DNA from: Pseudoips prasinana
Taxonomy: Eukaryota; Arthropoda; Insecta; Lepidoptera; Nolidae
Assembly (NCBI GenBank): GCA_951640165.1
Contig: OX621265.1
Location: 17,869,001-17,933,000, forward strand
Direction: 5' to 3'
Length of the DNA: 64,000 nt
Made by a program: the position numbers and the translations under genes
Notes under the pieces: model-generated
Told to the model about the DNA's origin: nothing
Database searches by the model: none
What the model saw: the letters and a program-made list of their open reading frames with translations, nothing else
In this document: in pieces, positions 28,750-39,072 of the stretch
Position numbering within the stretch: position 1 is the stretch's first letter
How the letters are laid out: each line of letters starts with the position of its first letter

Positions 28750-29109
28750 GCGCGAACTATTATAAAAGAGCATTATCTGTATTTTATGACATATTTTTTA
28801 TCGTTACTGAGAAGCAGACACCAAAACATATAGCTTTAGCTGAATCAATTCATCACTTAACTAGATAAAACAGTTGATAAGTACATTAAATAAGTTAGGG
28901 CATTGAATTAGCTATAAAAAATTACAAGAGTTCAACGGTGACTTACGTCCACGACAAATGACGAAGCTGTCTTTACCAGAATCATTAATGCCACCATGTA
29001 AATGTACTGCAAATTGTCGCACATTGTCTTGTAATTGCAAAAAATCAGAATTGTTTTGTATTTCATTATGTAAATGCATCAAAAACAAATGTCAAAATAT
29101 GAATGAGTA
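28750..29109 (+). pseudogene. decayed C-terminal part of the orphan gene, with a CXC-like tail
   Basis: After the stop at 28749, another frame reads KQTPKHIALAESIHHLTR (28813-28866), then stops and shifts. From about 28934 an open frame reads LRPRQMTKLSLPES, then PCKCTANCRTLSCNCKKSEL and LCKCIKNKC, ending at TAA 29107-29109. The repeated CxC pattern resembles tesmin/TSO1-like CXC or similar metal-binding tails. The segments between appear deleted. Treating these pieces as one former gene with 27652-28749 is an inference from their order and strand. Confidence 0.5.
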
Positions 29110-29429
29110 ATTTTTTACCTACGTTAAATACATTTATGCTTGAATTCGCTAGTTTTTCATATGTAACTTAATTTTTTTTAATAAAAAAAAATTATTACTT
29201 TCATTTTTGTTTTTTTCTTATTATTTAAGAATCCATCCTGACTTTTACCATTAGGAAAAACTAGAAATCATTACGAAATATTCATTAAAATGATTTTATA
29301 TCATGTACTCAATTCATTCCCTTTACGAATAAGAGAAGAGGGGGTAAAAAAAATATGGACCAAAAAATTGACCGGCAAGATCCACATTATTATTCTTTAA
29401 CCTTTTCTTCACTTAAATCCGTTGGCGAA

Positions 29430-29690
29430 ATTCGGCACTCACATTATGCATACTCACTTACCTCTAGCGCCCGGTCTATTGGTTCGCCTGCGGATCTCAG
29501 CATTTCTGATTCGATATCGCAGGGAAACTCCAAGCATAGCCGTTTCCATTGCTCTTTGGGTGACCTTGAGCCGCCTGATAAGGCCCATAGTGAGCGACCA
29601 CGTCTCTGTTCCGTAAGTCATCACTGGCAACACACACTGGTCGAAAACTTTAGACTTGAGACACTGCGGTATTTGGGGCGAGAAGAAGCA
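29430..29690 (-). pseudogene. RTE-like LINE ORF fragment, minus strand
   Basis: The minus strand encodes MTYGTETWSLTMGLIRRLKV and SLRYRIRNAEIRRRTN, the post-reverse-transcriptase region of RTE-like elements (YGxETWxLT motif, then IRNxEIRRRT). Both sides are truncated. The same IRNVEIRRRT string is present in the tandem repeat at 32564-33025. Confidence 0.7.
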
Positions 29691-29737
29691 ACACTTGTTT
29701 GCTGACTCTTAAAGGCCGACAACGCACCCGCGACTCC

Positions 29738-29830
29738 TCTAGTGTTGCGAGTGTCCATGGGCGGCGGTGATCACTTACCATCAGGTGACCCGCTTGCTCG
29801 TTTGTCGACCTCTGACATAAAAAAAAAAGT
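29738..29830 (+). repeat. LINE 3' tail fragment
   Basis: GATCACTTACCATCAGGTGACCCGCTTGCTCGTTTG with a poly(A) end is a variant of the tail at 31965-32026 and 5085-5145. Confidence 0.5.
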
Positions 29831-29886
29831 TGACAATCTATAAAAGAAATTTGACAGATTGAGGTAGCTGGATGTGCTGGCGTCTG
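29829..29886. mobile_element. foldback MITE, family M, right half
   Basis: ATCTATAAAAGAAATTTGAC, AGATTGAGGTAGCTGGATGT and GCTGGCGTCTG|TA match the right part of 8566-8700. Confidence 0.65.
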
Positions 29887-30309
29887 TACATCTGTTCTGG
29901 GCGGGAAACAGGCGTGAGTCTATGAAAGCGTGAGTGTTATTATTTTTTTTCTTAATATGCAGTAATAAGTATAGTTGTTATGAAAAGGGCACGGTATCTT
30001 CACTTTGGCGTAAAATACTGAGTAAAAATAAGCGTCCCGTTATAACCTGACTGTTAATTATTATGCGCCGGATTCACGTATTAGCGTGCAATTTTGGTAG
30101 TTTGTAACTGTTGTAACAGTTCTATGTATGCCCTGTTCTTTACTTACGAGCTATATTAGAGAGAGATGTAATGACATTGAAATACGTTTCGTGGTGTAGA
30201 ATATAGATTCGGCAGCAATGTCTGCGTCGATTTGCTTTTGTCTGCTCAAATGCCTTTGGCATTAAGTCCGCCTTGTACATCGTTGTACTAAAGTTTTAAA
30301 TAAATAAAA

Positions 30310-30597
30310 AACCAGCCACGTGCGAGTCGGACTCGCGCATGAAGGGTGCCGTATCATCTTACTATAAAAACGAGCAAAAAATTCACGTTTGTTGTATGGG
30401 AGCCCCCTTAAATATTTATTTTATTTATTTTTTTAGTATTTGTTGTTATAGCGGCAACAAAAATACACCATCTGTGAAAATTTCAACTGTCTAACTATCA
30501 CAGTTCATGAGATTCAGCCTGGTGACAGACGGACAGACAGACAGCGAAGTCTTAGTAATAGGGTCCCGTTTTACCCTTTGGGTTCGGAACCCTAAAA
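30310..30597 (+). repeat. dispersed repeat family F, copy 2 (short form)
   Basis: ACCAGCCACGTGCGAGTCGG start, ATGGGAGCCCCCTTAAATAT, CCTGGTGACAGACGGACAGA interior, GGTTCGGAACCCTAAAAA end. Confidence 0.75.
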
Positions 30598-30860
30598 ATG
30601 GTGGTTTATAAAAAACATACCATTGATTCAACTAGTTTTAAAAAATTCCAAGTTTGATAACCAACCAAAACTATGGGGCTATCTAATAACACAAGAATTA
30701 TCAAAATCGGTCGATTCAAAAACCATGCACGCAAATTGATAACTAATTTTTTTTAAGTGGGTTAAAAATCAGTTATACATTTTTAAGATGCAGGATATAG
30801 TTAGTGAGTAAACCTATTTGCTTTAGATAACTGATCAATATGTCATGAACTTACTCAACT

Positions 30861-31105
30861 GCCGCGTTAGCTTAGAGGTAGCCTGTTCAACCGCAGTCAA
30901 TGAAGTCCTGGGTTTAAATCCCAGGTCGGGTAAGAAATTCGAACTGGCAGTCCGGAGTCCGGATGGCGGTATTAAATCCCAGTGCGTCTGATGGACATAA
31001 ATCCGTCGGCCCTAAACTTGACCTTTCTCCGGTCGTGTTGGATACATAGATAGTGCATCTGCGTTTGTGCACTGTAATATCCCGCTCAGATATCAGTCTC
31101 CATTG
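30861..31105 (+). repeat. tRNA-derived SINE, family E, copy 2
   Basis: Head GCGTTAGCTTAGAGGTAGCC, B box GGGTTTAAATCCCAG, then GGCGGTATTAAATCCCAGTG, TGACCTTTCTCCGGTCGTGT and CAGATATCAGTCTCCATTGA. Confidence 0.75.
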
Positions 31106-31123
31106 AAGGCGGCTGACATTCAA

Positions 31124-31126
<3 letters not shown>

Positions 31127-31189
<63 letters not shown>
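31127..31189. repeat. (AT)n microsatellite, about 62 bp
   Basis: Uninterrupted AT dinucleotide repeat following the SINE tail. Confidence 0.95.
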
Positions 31190-31191
<2 letters not shown>

Positions 31192-31596
31192 TATGACCTT
31201 TGCATCTGTTTCTTATTGTGGCTAAACAAACCGATGCGAGAGCGACAAAACCTGCCGCAGGCTTGACAAGAGAAGCACCAACCTAGAACGCATTATAATC
31301 CATCTTCTTGACAATATATCCATTTTAGCCCACTGAAGAGTTTCACTGAACAGATTTATCATCATAATTTTGTCAGCAAAATTACGTCCACTGCCGAACA
31401 AAAGCCTACCCAAAGAATATGTCAAATAAGGGGATATGCCATAATCGTCACGCTTGGCAGACGAGTTGGCGACCTCAAAAAACACTACTGTCCGTTCACT
31501 GGTAGGTATTATCTCGGGAAGATTTCTACGCCCGCACGGGATGTGGGGTGATGATATTCTTCGCCGTCACCACACATCATTGGGGATTCCAATCTT

Positions 31597-32026
31597 ACGG
31601 ACAGATTGGAGTCGGTAGAGCAGCGGAGAGACTTCGGATCACTCTGCGTGTTCTACCGTCTCTATCACGGGGAATGCTCTGAGGAACTGTTTGAGCTGGT
31701 GCCACCGTCCCCTTTTTATCATCGGACCACGCGCACTCGCAGTAAGGTGCATCCGTATCACGTGGAAGCGATCTCGTCAAGCACGGTTCGCTTTCAGCGT
31801 TCATACATCCCACGTACGTGCCGGCTCTGGAATGAATTACCTGCTGCGGTGTCGAGCGCTACGACATGTCCTTCTTCAAACGACGTTTAAAAAGAGTACT
31901 AATGTCACGGTAGGCAGCGGTTTGCTGTGCCCCCTGGCACTGCGAATGTCCATGAGCAGCGGTTACCACTTACCATCAGGTGAGCCGCTAGCTCGTCTGC
32001 TTACTAAGGCAATAAAAAAAAAAAAA
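31597..32026 (+). pseudogene. LINE ORF2 C-terminus and 3' UTR
   Basis: The frame encodes LESVEQRRDFGSLCVFYRLY, HGECSEELFELVPPS, STVRFQRSYIPRTCRLWNEL, then shifts by one frame at about 31858 to RYDMSFFKRRLKR. This is the C-terminal region downstream of the reverse transcriptase in a LINE type very common in Lepidoptera. The 3' UTR shares GGCAGCGGTTTGCTGTGCCC and CCGCTAGCTCGTCTGC with 4950-5145 and ends in poly(A). It is truncated at the 5' side. Confidence 0.8.
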
Positions 32027-32219
32027 CACAGCGGTGACGAGATTTATAAAATGGGAAAATAACTCAACTCACCGCAAGTAAACGGAAACTGTCAACCTCC
32101 GGTCTCGCTCCAGTTCGCATCGAATGACATTGCCGTGGCGAGAATAGTGTTCTTTGTTGCTAAGGCTATCAAGTTCAAGGGTTAGGGTCTTTCAAGATCA
32201 GTTATGAATTAATAATGAT

Positions 32220-32342
32220 AATATCCTGGGGCATTATTTATACACGGCCATCTGATCCCAAACTAAGCAGAACTGATATACTGCTTTTCTTTTGTAAATC
32301 CTATAACCTACACACTACGAGTAGATAATTACACCCAGACAG
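32220..32342 (-). repeat. SINE family B, tail half
   Basis: CACGGCCATCTGATCCCAAA and CTTTTCTTTTGTAAATCC with AATTACACCCAGACA match the inverted tail and body of family B. Confidence 0.65.
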
Positions 32343-32384
32343 AAATTGAATTAAGCAAATATTTATTTATGTGGAGTATCCTCC

Positions 32385-32475
32385 AAGCGAATAGCGCAAG
32401 ACCGGCAATTGTGGAGATCTTTGGGGGAGGCTTTTGTCCAACAGTGGACGTCTTTCGGCTGATGATGATGATGAT
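32385..32475 (+). repeat. family G repeat (RTE-like LINE 3' end)
   Basis: GCGCAAGACCGGCAATTGTG, GAGATCTTTGGGGGAGGCTT and GACGTCTTTCGGCTGATGAT are the tail of the RTE-like element. Confidence 0.65.
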
Positions 32476-32483
32476 CCTACAAG

Positions 32484-32655
32484 TTTGACGGGACGGTTGA
32501 CTTGTTTCGTAAAGGCTTGCCTTTTATCCGGCAGGTCAGGGATTCCCACCCAGGACAGATATTTTTGAGCATGAAGTTGTCTTGAGTCTGGGTGTAATAA
32601 TCTATACAAGTATATATTTACAAAAGAAAAGTAGTATTTTATTATGTGATAAATC
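32484..32655 (+). repeat. SINE family B head running into a tandem array
   Basis: TTTGACGGGACGGTTGACTT head, GGTCAGGGATTCCCACCCAG B-box region, then GAGTCTGGGTGTAATAATCT. The body is part of the first of three tandem units at 32564-33025. Confidence 0.65.
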
Positions 32656-33025
32656 ATCATATTAGTTTCCCCGGGAGATCGAATCAGAAATGTTGAAATC
32701 CGCAGGCGAACCTAGTTTGAGCATGAAGATGTTTTGAGTCTGGGTGTAATAATCTATATATCTAAGTATATATTTACAAAAGAAAAGTAGTATTTTATTA
32801 TGTGATAAATCATCATAGTAGTTTCCCCGGGAGATCGAATCAGAAACGATGAAATCCGCAGGCGAACCTAGTTTTTGCATGAAGATGTCTTCGAGTCTGG
32901 GTGTAATAATCTATATAAGTATATATTTACAAAAGAAAAGTAGTATTTTATTATGTGATAAATCATTATATATGTTTCCCCGGGAGATCGAATCAGAAAT
33001 GTTGAAATCCGCAGGCGAACCTAGG
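32564..33025 (+). repeat. tandem triplication of a 152-158 bp composite unit
   Basis: Units at 32564-32715, 32716-32873 and 32874-33025. Each contains GCATGAAG, GTCTGGGTGTAATAATCTAT, the SINE B body string TACAAAAGAAAAGTAGTATT and a fragment encoding DRIRNVEIRRRT of an RTE-like LINE (second unit changed at NV). The composite of two unrelated repeats was therefore multiplied as one block. Confidence 0.85.
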
Positions 33026-33044
33026 TAACCTAGGGTGCATATAT

Positions 33045-33170
33045 AGCTCGTAGAACCGACGACCGTTGGGGCAGAAAGGTTCTCGAGTAGCGACCACGAA
33101 ACGGAAGATGCACATGATCTTTTAAGAGTCACTGGAAGCGGATAGCGCAACACCGGCAACAAATTATACA
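33045..33170 (+). pseudogene. RTE-like LINE 3' fragment
   Basis: TTGGGGCAGAAAGGTTCTCG, GCGACCACGAAACGGAAGAT, and a decayed form of GTCGCTGGAAGCGGATAGCG match the C-terminal coding end of the family G/RTE-like element (compare 50100-50215). Confidence 0.6.
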
Positions 33171-33317
33171 TCTTATTATTATCATGACGGAATACCTCTT
33201 TGATCGGCCACCGTGGCTACCTCAGCTCATGGTTGAAGTGGCTTTCATGTCAAGTTAATATTTGAGCTAGATGCACTCATGTGTATATTTATACCTAAAT
33301 ATATATCTTCACACATG

Positions 33318-33479
33318 AACACTTTTCTTTTGTAAATACACACCAATATAAATAATAACACCCAGACTCAGGACAAACTGACATGTTCATGCACACAAAT
33401 GTCTGTCCTGGGTGGGAATCGAAACCAAACCTGCGGCGTGAAAGGCAAGCATTTACCAAACACGACAACCGGCCCGTCC
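33318..33479 (-). repeat. SINE family B, head and body
   Basis: From CTTTTCTTTTGTAAATACAC through ACATGTTCATGCACACAAAT and CCTGGGTGGGAATCGAAACC to CAACCGGCCCGTCC. Confidence 0.75.
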
Positions 33480-33499
33480 ACACGGTTTACGTCCAAACA

Positions 33500-33744
33500 A
33501 TAATAATATCTAGGGACAATGTCACACAGATCATCCTAGCCCCAAACTAAGCAAAGCTTGTACTATGGGTACCAGGCGACGATATACATACTTATATCGA
33601 TAGATAAATACTTAAATACATAGAAAACATCCATGACTCAGAAACAAATATTCGTGCTCATCACACAAATATTTGCACTTACCGGGATTCGAACTCAGGA
33701 CCACCAGCTTCAGGAGCACTACCAACTAGGTTACGGTGACCGTC
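33500..33744 (-). repeat. SINE family A, with a small head deletion
   Basis: Full body and tail. In the tRNA-like head the GTAGGC part is missing (CACCAGCTTCAGGAGCACTA). Confidence 0.8.
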
Positions 33745-33879
33745 GACAGTTTTCAGTTCACAGGAGCTAAAGTGATTCGACCCCCAGATTCTGCTACAAG
33801 CCCCACTAGATGACAAACATGGAAGACGAATCACCCAAAGACCTATGTAGAGGACTATGCTTGGTTTTTCTTTTCTTTT

Positions 33880-34317
33880 GTCTGTTGGCGTGGTTAGTAG
33901 ATACGTTGCCTTTCACGCCGCAGGTTTGATTCCCACCCAGGACAGACATGTGTGTGCATGAACATGTCTGTTGGTCCTGAGTGCCACTTATCGTTGTAAT
34001 GTTATAACTCAACAACGCCTTTACCGATTTGGCTAATTTTGGTCTTGAATTATTCGTGGAAGCCCAGGGAAGGTTTGTACGTAGAGAAAATTTTTAAAAA
34101 GTCTTGATATAGTGTAAAATCAACATCTTTCTATACTCCCATATAGAAACAATTTGTACTAATACTTAAAAGCGTAGCAAAGCACGTACCGGGCCGCTCG
34201 TTATCTATATAAGTATGTATTTACAAAAGAAAAGTAGTGCCTAGTTTCCATAGCACAAGCTCTGCTTAGTTTGCGATCAGATGGCCGTATGTAAATAATG
34301 TCCCACGATATTTAATT
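33880..34317 (+). repeat. SINE family B, split by a Helitron-like element
   Basis: Head and body at 33880-33981 and tail at 34201-34317 (TTATCTATATAAGTATGTAT to AGATGGCCGTATG) form one SINE interrupted by 33982-34200. Confidence 0.7.
33982..34200 (+). mobile_element. Helitron-like element, second subfamily
   Basis: GCCACTTATCGTTGTAATGT, TTATTCGTGGAAGCCCAGGG and AGCACGTACCGGGCCGCT match the element at 48649-48852. Here the terminal TC start is lost and the end reads GCTCG. Confidence 0.6.
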
Positions 34318-34472
34318 TAATTTAATCAGAAATGCTGAGGTTTGCAGGCGAACTAAAACATCTTATGATAACGTCAGAGCGCAGATGATTGGAAGATTTG
34401 CAGAATGATGCTATGCTGGATGCTTTGTTGGCAGACATAGCGACCAATAGAGATAAATTAACATCAATATCT

Positions 34473-34520
34473 AATTCAATGATGTAATTGCACAAAAGAG
34501 TGCAATTACATCATTGAATT
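34473..34520. repeat. perfect 21-bp palindrome with 6-nt spacer
   Basis: AATTCAATGATGTAATTGCA(C) at 34473-34493 pairs with 34500-34520; the spacer is AAAAGA. It lies exactly at the left edge of a LINE fragment. Confidence 0.9.
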
Positions 34521-35004
34521 TCAGTTTATTCACACGCTGTAATGCTCAGGTAAAGTTAACACTCTTCAGAGCGTTCTGCCAAAGTTTTTATACGTGTGCT
34601 CTATGGACAAACTTTACATCTAGGTCATATAACGCATTTAGAGTCCAGTATAACAATACCTTCAGGGCTCTGCTGAGGCTTCCTCGCTACTGTAGCGCTT
34701 CAGGCATGTTTGCAGATGCTGGCATAGATGACTTTTATGCCATCATACGCAAAAAGTCAGCCTCTTTAGTGCGTAGGATGAGAGGGAGCTGCAATGGAGT
34801 TCTGAGGATGATTGCTGAGCGGATGGATGCCGATGTTTTAAAAAGATTTGCTGATCTTCATGTCAATACTAACATAGTTTATAAGTGTAAATCATTTACT
34901 AACACTAGCTTGTCAATTATTACTATTATTATTGTTATTTATTATGAAATTGTATTTATTGTGAAATTATTATTATTATTGTATTGTGATCTCCATATGG
35001 ACTA
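34521..35004 (+). pseudogene. LINE reverse transcriptase C-terminal fragment, second family
   Basis: Encodes FTRCNAQVKLTLFRAFCQSF, YTCALWTNFTSRSYNAFRVQ, LPRYCSASGMFADAGIDDFY and RKKSASLVRRMRG. It is the same family as 6600-7298 and extends the C-terminus that is frameshifted there. The catalytic YADD part is absent. Confidence 0.8.
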
Positions 35005-35144
35005 ATTTGTCTGAAATAAAAGATTTTTTTTTTTATTTATTTTTTATTTATTATTACAGAGCCGAGCAGCAAATATAGAAAATGCGGCTAAGTTGAAGGC
35101 GAATCAAAGTACAGGACCAAGCTAGTATTAAGAATGAATTACAA

Positions 35145-35429
35145 TTGAACTACGCCTCTACGACACATCAGTGGATCGAATTACATTTACAAAACAACCC
35201 TTACAGCCTAAGAAATAAAGATGTCATATTGCGCGATAATTCAATAGAAAACACTTTCAATTTTCTTAAAAATAAGTACATCTTACAGCAATGGCGCCAG
35301 CAATACGAGAGAAATAATAATATCATGGCGATCCGTCTGAGTGTACATAATCAGTTTTACGGACAATTTGATACAGTCGCATTGTTTCTGATCTGCTCCA
35401 TTTGGCGACGGCACAATGTGAACGTCTAA
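35145..35429 (+). other. unassigned 94-codon open frame
   Basis: An open frame with an amphipathic, Q/N/R-rich composition (for example ILQQWRQQYERNNN). No family recognised. It follows the poly(T)-containing end of the LINE fragment and might be part of an unrelated repeat or an old exon. Coding status is uncertain. Confidence 0.2.
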
Positions 35430-35503
35430 TTTTACAAAAATCATAGACAAGGTGCGGTTGGGATGACACTGTTATTAGTTAGTAGCTGTGCCCCGCGGTT
35501 TTA

Positions 35504-35649
35504 TCTACATATAATAAAATCGTAGGAGAGTCAAAACTGTACATTGATATTTTTTTTAAAAGGATACTTGGGGCGTGATCTGCAATCGATATCGAAGCCT
35601 AATATATAGTTTTTATAAAGTTTAACGCGGGTGAAACCGCGACAGCTAG
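35504..35649 (+). mobile_element. Helitron-like element with large internal deletion, 146 bp
   Basis: Starts TCTACATATAATAAAATCGT, keeps ACTTGGGGCGTGATCTGCAA, then joins directly to TTTAACGCGGGTGAAACCGC and ends ACAGCTAG|T. A partial inverted 3' end (GTAGCTGTGCCCCGCGGTTTT at 35482-35502) touches its left edge. Confidence 0.75.
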
Positions 35650-35654
35650 TTATC

Positions 35655-35893
35655 TATAAAAAAGAGCAAAAATGCACGTTTTTGTATGGGAGCCCCCTTA
35701 AATATTTATTTTATTATGTTTTTTAGAATCTTTTTTATTATTGTTATAGCGGCAACAGAAATACATCATTTTTGAAAATTTCAACTGTCTAACTATCATG
35801 TTTCATGAGATACAGCCTGGTGACAGACAGGCAGATAGCGAAGTCTTAGTAATAGGGTCTTAGTTTTACCCTTTGAGTACGGAACCCTAAAAA
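35655..35893 (+). repeat. dispersed repeat family F, copy 3, left end lost
   Basis: AAAGAGCAAAAATGCACGTT, TATGGGAGCCCCCTTAAATA, CTGGTGACAGACAGGCAGAT, GAGTACGGAACCCTAAAAA. Confidence 0.7.
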
Positions 35894-36419
35894 AAATGTG
35901 AGCCGTCACGGGACGCCTGGCAGATGTGAAACATCGACATTATTTTGTAAAATTAATATGCATAAAAGAACATATTGTGATAGGAACTAAATATGTCATA
36001 ATGATAAAATAAAAAGTCGATTGCGCATGGCGACGCGTCGCCACACCGTACACAATACTATCGTATAGCGTGGCGACGGCGTTTTACGTGCGGCTATAGA
36101 TGTTTCACATCAAAAGTTATTCTTTGTAATATTGTTAACGCAGATACGTCTTTTCGTGATTAAACCGACGCACCATCTGAGATGATACCACCACGTCTAA
36201 ACATCTCACCCTAAATAACCTAAACTAAACGCTATAAACAAACAGTATGACAAACGTGAATGCAATTCTCGTTACGGAGACGTGACTAATACACGTTGGA
36301 GGTCTGCCAAACTCGCATTGAGTCCTGCAACCACCCTGTCGGCGACATGCTACCATCAAAATGTTTTCCTTTTGCACCCCGAAATACAGTCTAGATAATA
36401 CAGTTTAACAACGGCGATA

Positions 36420-36522
36420 CAGTAAAAGCTCCTTATACGCGCTTCCTTCATTCGCGGACTAAAAAATTGTGACCCAATTCCTATATTCGCGGATAACGAT
36501 TTCTTTATTCGCGGTAATATAA
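36420..36522. mobile_element. pogo/Tigger-like end fragment
   Basis: TA|CAGTAAAAGCTCCTTATACG followed by repeated CGCGGAC / CGCGGATAA / CGCGGTAA strings resembles the end structure of the MITE at 7654. The other end is missing where a LINE tail begins. Confidence 0.5.
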
Positions 36523-36524
36523 AC

Positions 36525-36795
36525 CATTCAGACAATATGAAGTAAAATTTAAATTTCAATACATAATATTAAAAACTTCAACTAAACATAATCTCCTTGA
36601 CAATAACTTAATACAAGCTAGCTAAATGTCACTACCATTATAAAATAAATTGTATAAATGTTTTAACATTCCGTGTACCTAAATATCTGTAATAAGTAAC
36701 TAGAAATAATAACTGTATTACTGCAAAGATGTTCTGACTATTTACAAGCGCTTTTTTAAAATCTACGTGAATAAAAACCATTTTTATTTTATTTT
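36525..36795 (+). repeat. 3' end of the ORF1-only LINE family, diverged copy
   Basis: TAATCTCCTTGACAATAACT, GTACCTAAATATCTG, TTCTGACTATTTACAAGCGC and GTGAATAAAAACC match the tail at 21400-21620 with more substitutions than other copies. Confidence 0.75.
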
Positions 36796-36952
36796 AATAA
36801 TGAAATATATTCAGCACTTGGGTATTTACATAAACTCGTACTTGTCAAGCTCGCAATGTAATAAATAAACGTAGTTGAAAACAGTATTAAAGTAACCAAA
36901 ATATTTCGAATTAGTCCGTCAGTGCGGTCTATTTCGTCGCATATATTTTTAA
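36796..36952 (+). repeat. dispersed repeat family J, copy 2
   Basis: Parallel to 1438-1590: ATTCAGCACTTGGGTATTTA, CTTGTCAAGCTCGCAATG, TTAGTCCGTCAGTGCGGTCT. Confidence 0.5.
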
Positions 36953-37275
36953 CTAGCTGTGCCCCGCGGTTTTACCCGCGTTAATTTTATAAATTATCAC
37001 AGCTCCTCCCACGGAGGTGATAGCGTAATAATATGTAGCCTATATGTTGACCCGACCTCTTAGTAATATTCATGCAAAATTTTAAGTAAATCCATGCAAT
37101 ACTTTTTGAGTTTAGCCCGGACATACATACAGACAAACAGACACACAGACAAAAATTCTACAAACTATATCTTTGGCTGCGATATCGATTGCAGATCACG
37201 CCCCAAGTATCCTTTAAAAAAAATATTCAATGTACAGTTTTGACTCTCTTACGATTTTATTATATACAGTATAGA
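36953..37275 (-). mobile_element. Helitron-like non-autonomous element, near full length
   Basis: Plus-strand order: CTAGCTGTGCCCCGCGGTTT, hairpin partner ACCCGCGTTAA, ATCACAGCTCCTCCCACGGA, TTGACCCGACCTCTTAGTAA, AGTTTAGCCCGGACATACAT, CGATTGCAGATCACGCCCCA, ACGATTTTATTATATACAGT, TATAGA. It is flanked A/T as expected. Confidence 0.8.
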
Positions 37276-37965
37276 TAGATAAATCCTTAAATAAATAGCA
37301 AGTTACTGAGCCATTATTAGCATTTAGCAATAGGTACTACATTAGATTAAAGAATTGAAGACAACGGGCAGTTGGCTAGCGCAAAAGGCTCTTAACCAGT
37401 AGCTTAATTTAAGCGACTAATACCTGAGGGCACCCTTATGGGGTTCGGGCGACAGCTCAGGCCACTGAAGTACAAAGATGGAATTCGAAATGGGGGTCAA
37501 ATCACTTGCACGGGATTACCGATCACGCGTTAAGGGGGCAACGCGATCCTCGCCGCTGAGGATCCTACCCTACCTAGCCTGCGGCTTTCTCTATCTACGA
37601 AGGTGGTCGACCTTTTTATTAATATATATATCTGCACATACATATTAATAAAATGGATTCCAATAGGTATGATAAAATAAGGTCATCTGTAGCTTCAACT
37701 TCACTGTAAAATTGTTCGTGATCCAGCAAAAGGCAAAAGGCGTTGTTACTATCGATAGAAGACCGCAACCAAAAAATGGTGCCCCTGCGTGATCAAATGG
37801 TCCAGACAAAGGCAATTAAAATGGGCGTCAAGTCGCTTTTTATTCGAAAGAACTTAGGAACGCATCGCCTATAAATATAATACCATATAATTTACTATCA
37901 CTGACATGATCTGCTGGGACGAGTAGTGAGCGATAAGGCCGGAAAGAAGAAAGAGCCGATGGCTA
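37276..37965. other. interval without recognised gene
   Basis: TAATACCTGAGGGCACCCTTATGGGGTTCG at about 37418 recalls motifs at about 2706 and 10320, so a weak dispersed repeat may be present. Nothing else is recognised. Confidence 0.3.
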
Positions 37966-37967
37966 TA

Positions 37968-38362
37968 TACAACATGTAACGTAATTAACGCACACCCTCA
38001 AACACCCCAATTAGAATATTATGTTGTAATCATAATACATACACTGATTTTTTAATTTAACATGTGCATTGTTATTTACTAAATTTGTTTCTTGTAATGA
38101 ACTTTATTTTACTTTATTTTGTATTGAATGATGGAATTTGTATGAATACAAATAAAACTGCGAGTTAAAAGTCTTATAACGTTGACTTACGGTCCATTTC
38201 AATTTGTTTTGACTGTACAGGGTTAATATGACAATAATTTTCGTAGTTTTAATTATTTTGGAATAAAAATTTACCTATATTAAAAATGATATAAATCGAT
38301 TCAGTAAACGATTCTGAACAAACAATTTTCAGGGTGTGCGTTAAATTAAGTTACATGTTGTA
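37968..38362. mobile_element. TA-flanked MITE, 395 bp
   Basis: TACAACATGTAACGTAATTA at the left is inverted at the right as TTAAGTTACATGTTGTA. With CGCACACCCT just inside, the TIRs are about 32 bp with one indel. TA lies on both sides. The AT-rich interior has no coding capacity. It is probably derived from a Tc1/mariner-type element. Confidence 0.7.
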
Positions 38363-38365
38363 TAT

Positions 38366-39070
38366 GTACATGGTCTAGAAGGTACGGTAGTCTGATACCA
38401 CCAACTTCAAGACATCAGTGTAATACTAAGAAATTTTCTTTACAGAAAAATCCTAAAATCACGTTTTGGCTCGACTCGGGATTAGAGCCCAGGACCTCAC
38501 TATGTGCGGCTAAACACGAGGCAGAGTAAATGATGGATGACGTAACTTGTGTTTTACTGTCCAGGGGAGCCTGAAAACCAATTAGTTTTAATTTTATTTC
38601 ATAAAGACAGTATTTAGACTGTGACACGTCAGAAAACAGCTGCAAAATACAATTTGTATTACGATCCTTAATTAAACTACTACACAAGGGATTTTAGACT
38701 TAATTTAGACAACATTACATTCCAGTATTGCCTGTCAAAATATATTTGAAATAAGAACCTATCAAAATTACTTATCACGAGAATTACGACTTTATAGCTA
38801 AAGAAATAAAGCTGAAAATGGAGTATCATAATTCCATCAAAACCAACTCCAATTTGCGGTTTCCTTAATTCCTTTTTGTGACACGTAATACGTTGAAAAC
38901 GTCTGCAAAGTTGGTATTATCCTATTAGTGGATTGCAGGGGAGTTTGACATTTATTTTCAGGACGATAAAGTCGGTATTTAATTAGGCATAGTTAGCATT
39001 GCAGCTAGCTGGTATTAAGGTATCGTTTTTAACGGGTTTTCGGAACTCGTTAGGTTGTAAAACTTTATCA
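38366..39070. other. interval without recognised feature
   Basis: A short degenerate SINE-like head may lie at 38455-38520 (minus strand; GATTAGAGCCCAGGACC as B-box-like), but it is not convincing. Otherwise nothing is recognised. Confidence 0.3.
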
Positions 39071-39072
39071 AT

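Noticed and set aside
32564..33025. CRISPR-like array
   Set aside because: Only three long units without distinct spacers, in a eukaryotic repeat landscape.
32367..33171. Chain of minus-strand open frames with a repeated LGSPADFNISDSISRGN peptide
   Set aside because: The repeat of peptide only reflects the tandem DNA triplication; the meaningful reading is the plus-strand RTE-like IRNVEIRRRT fragment.
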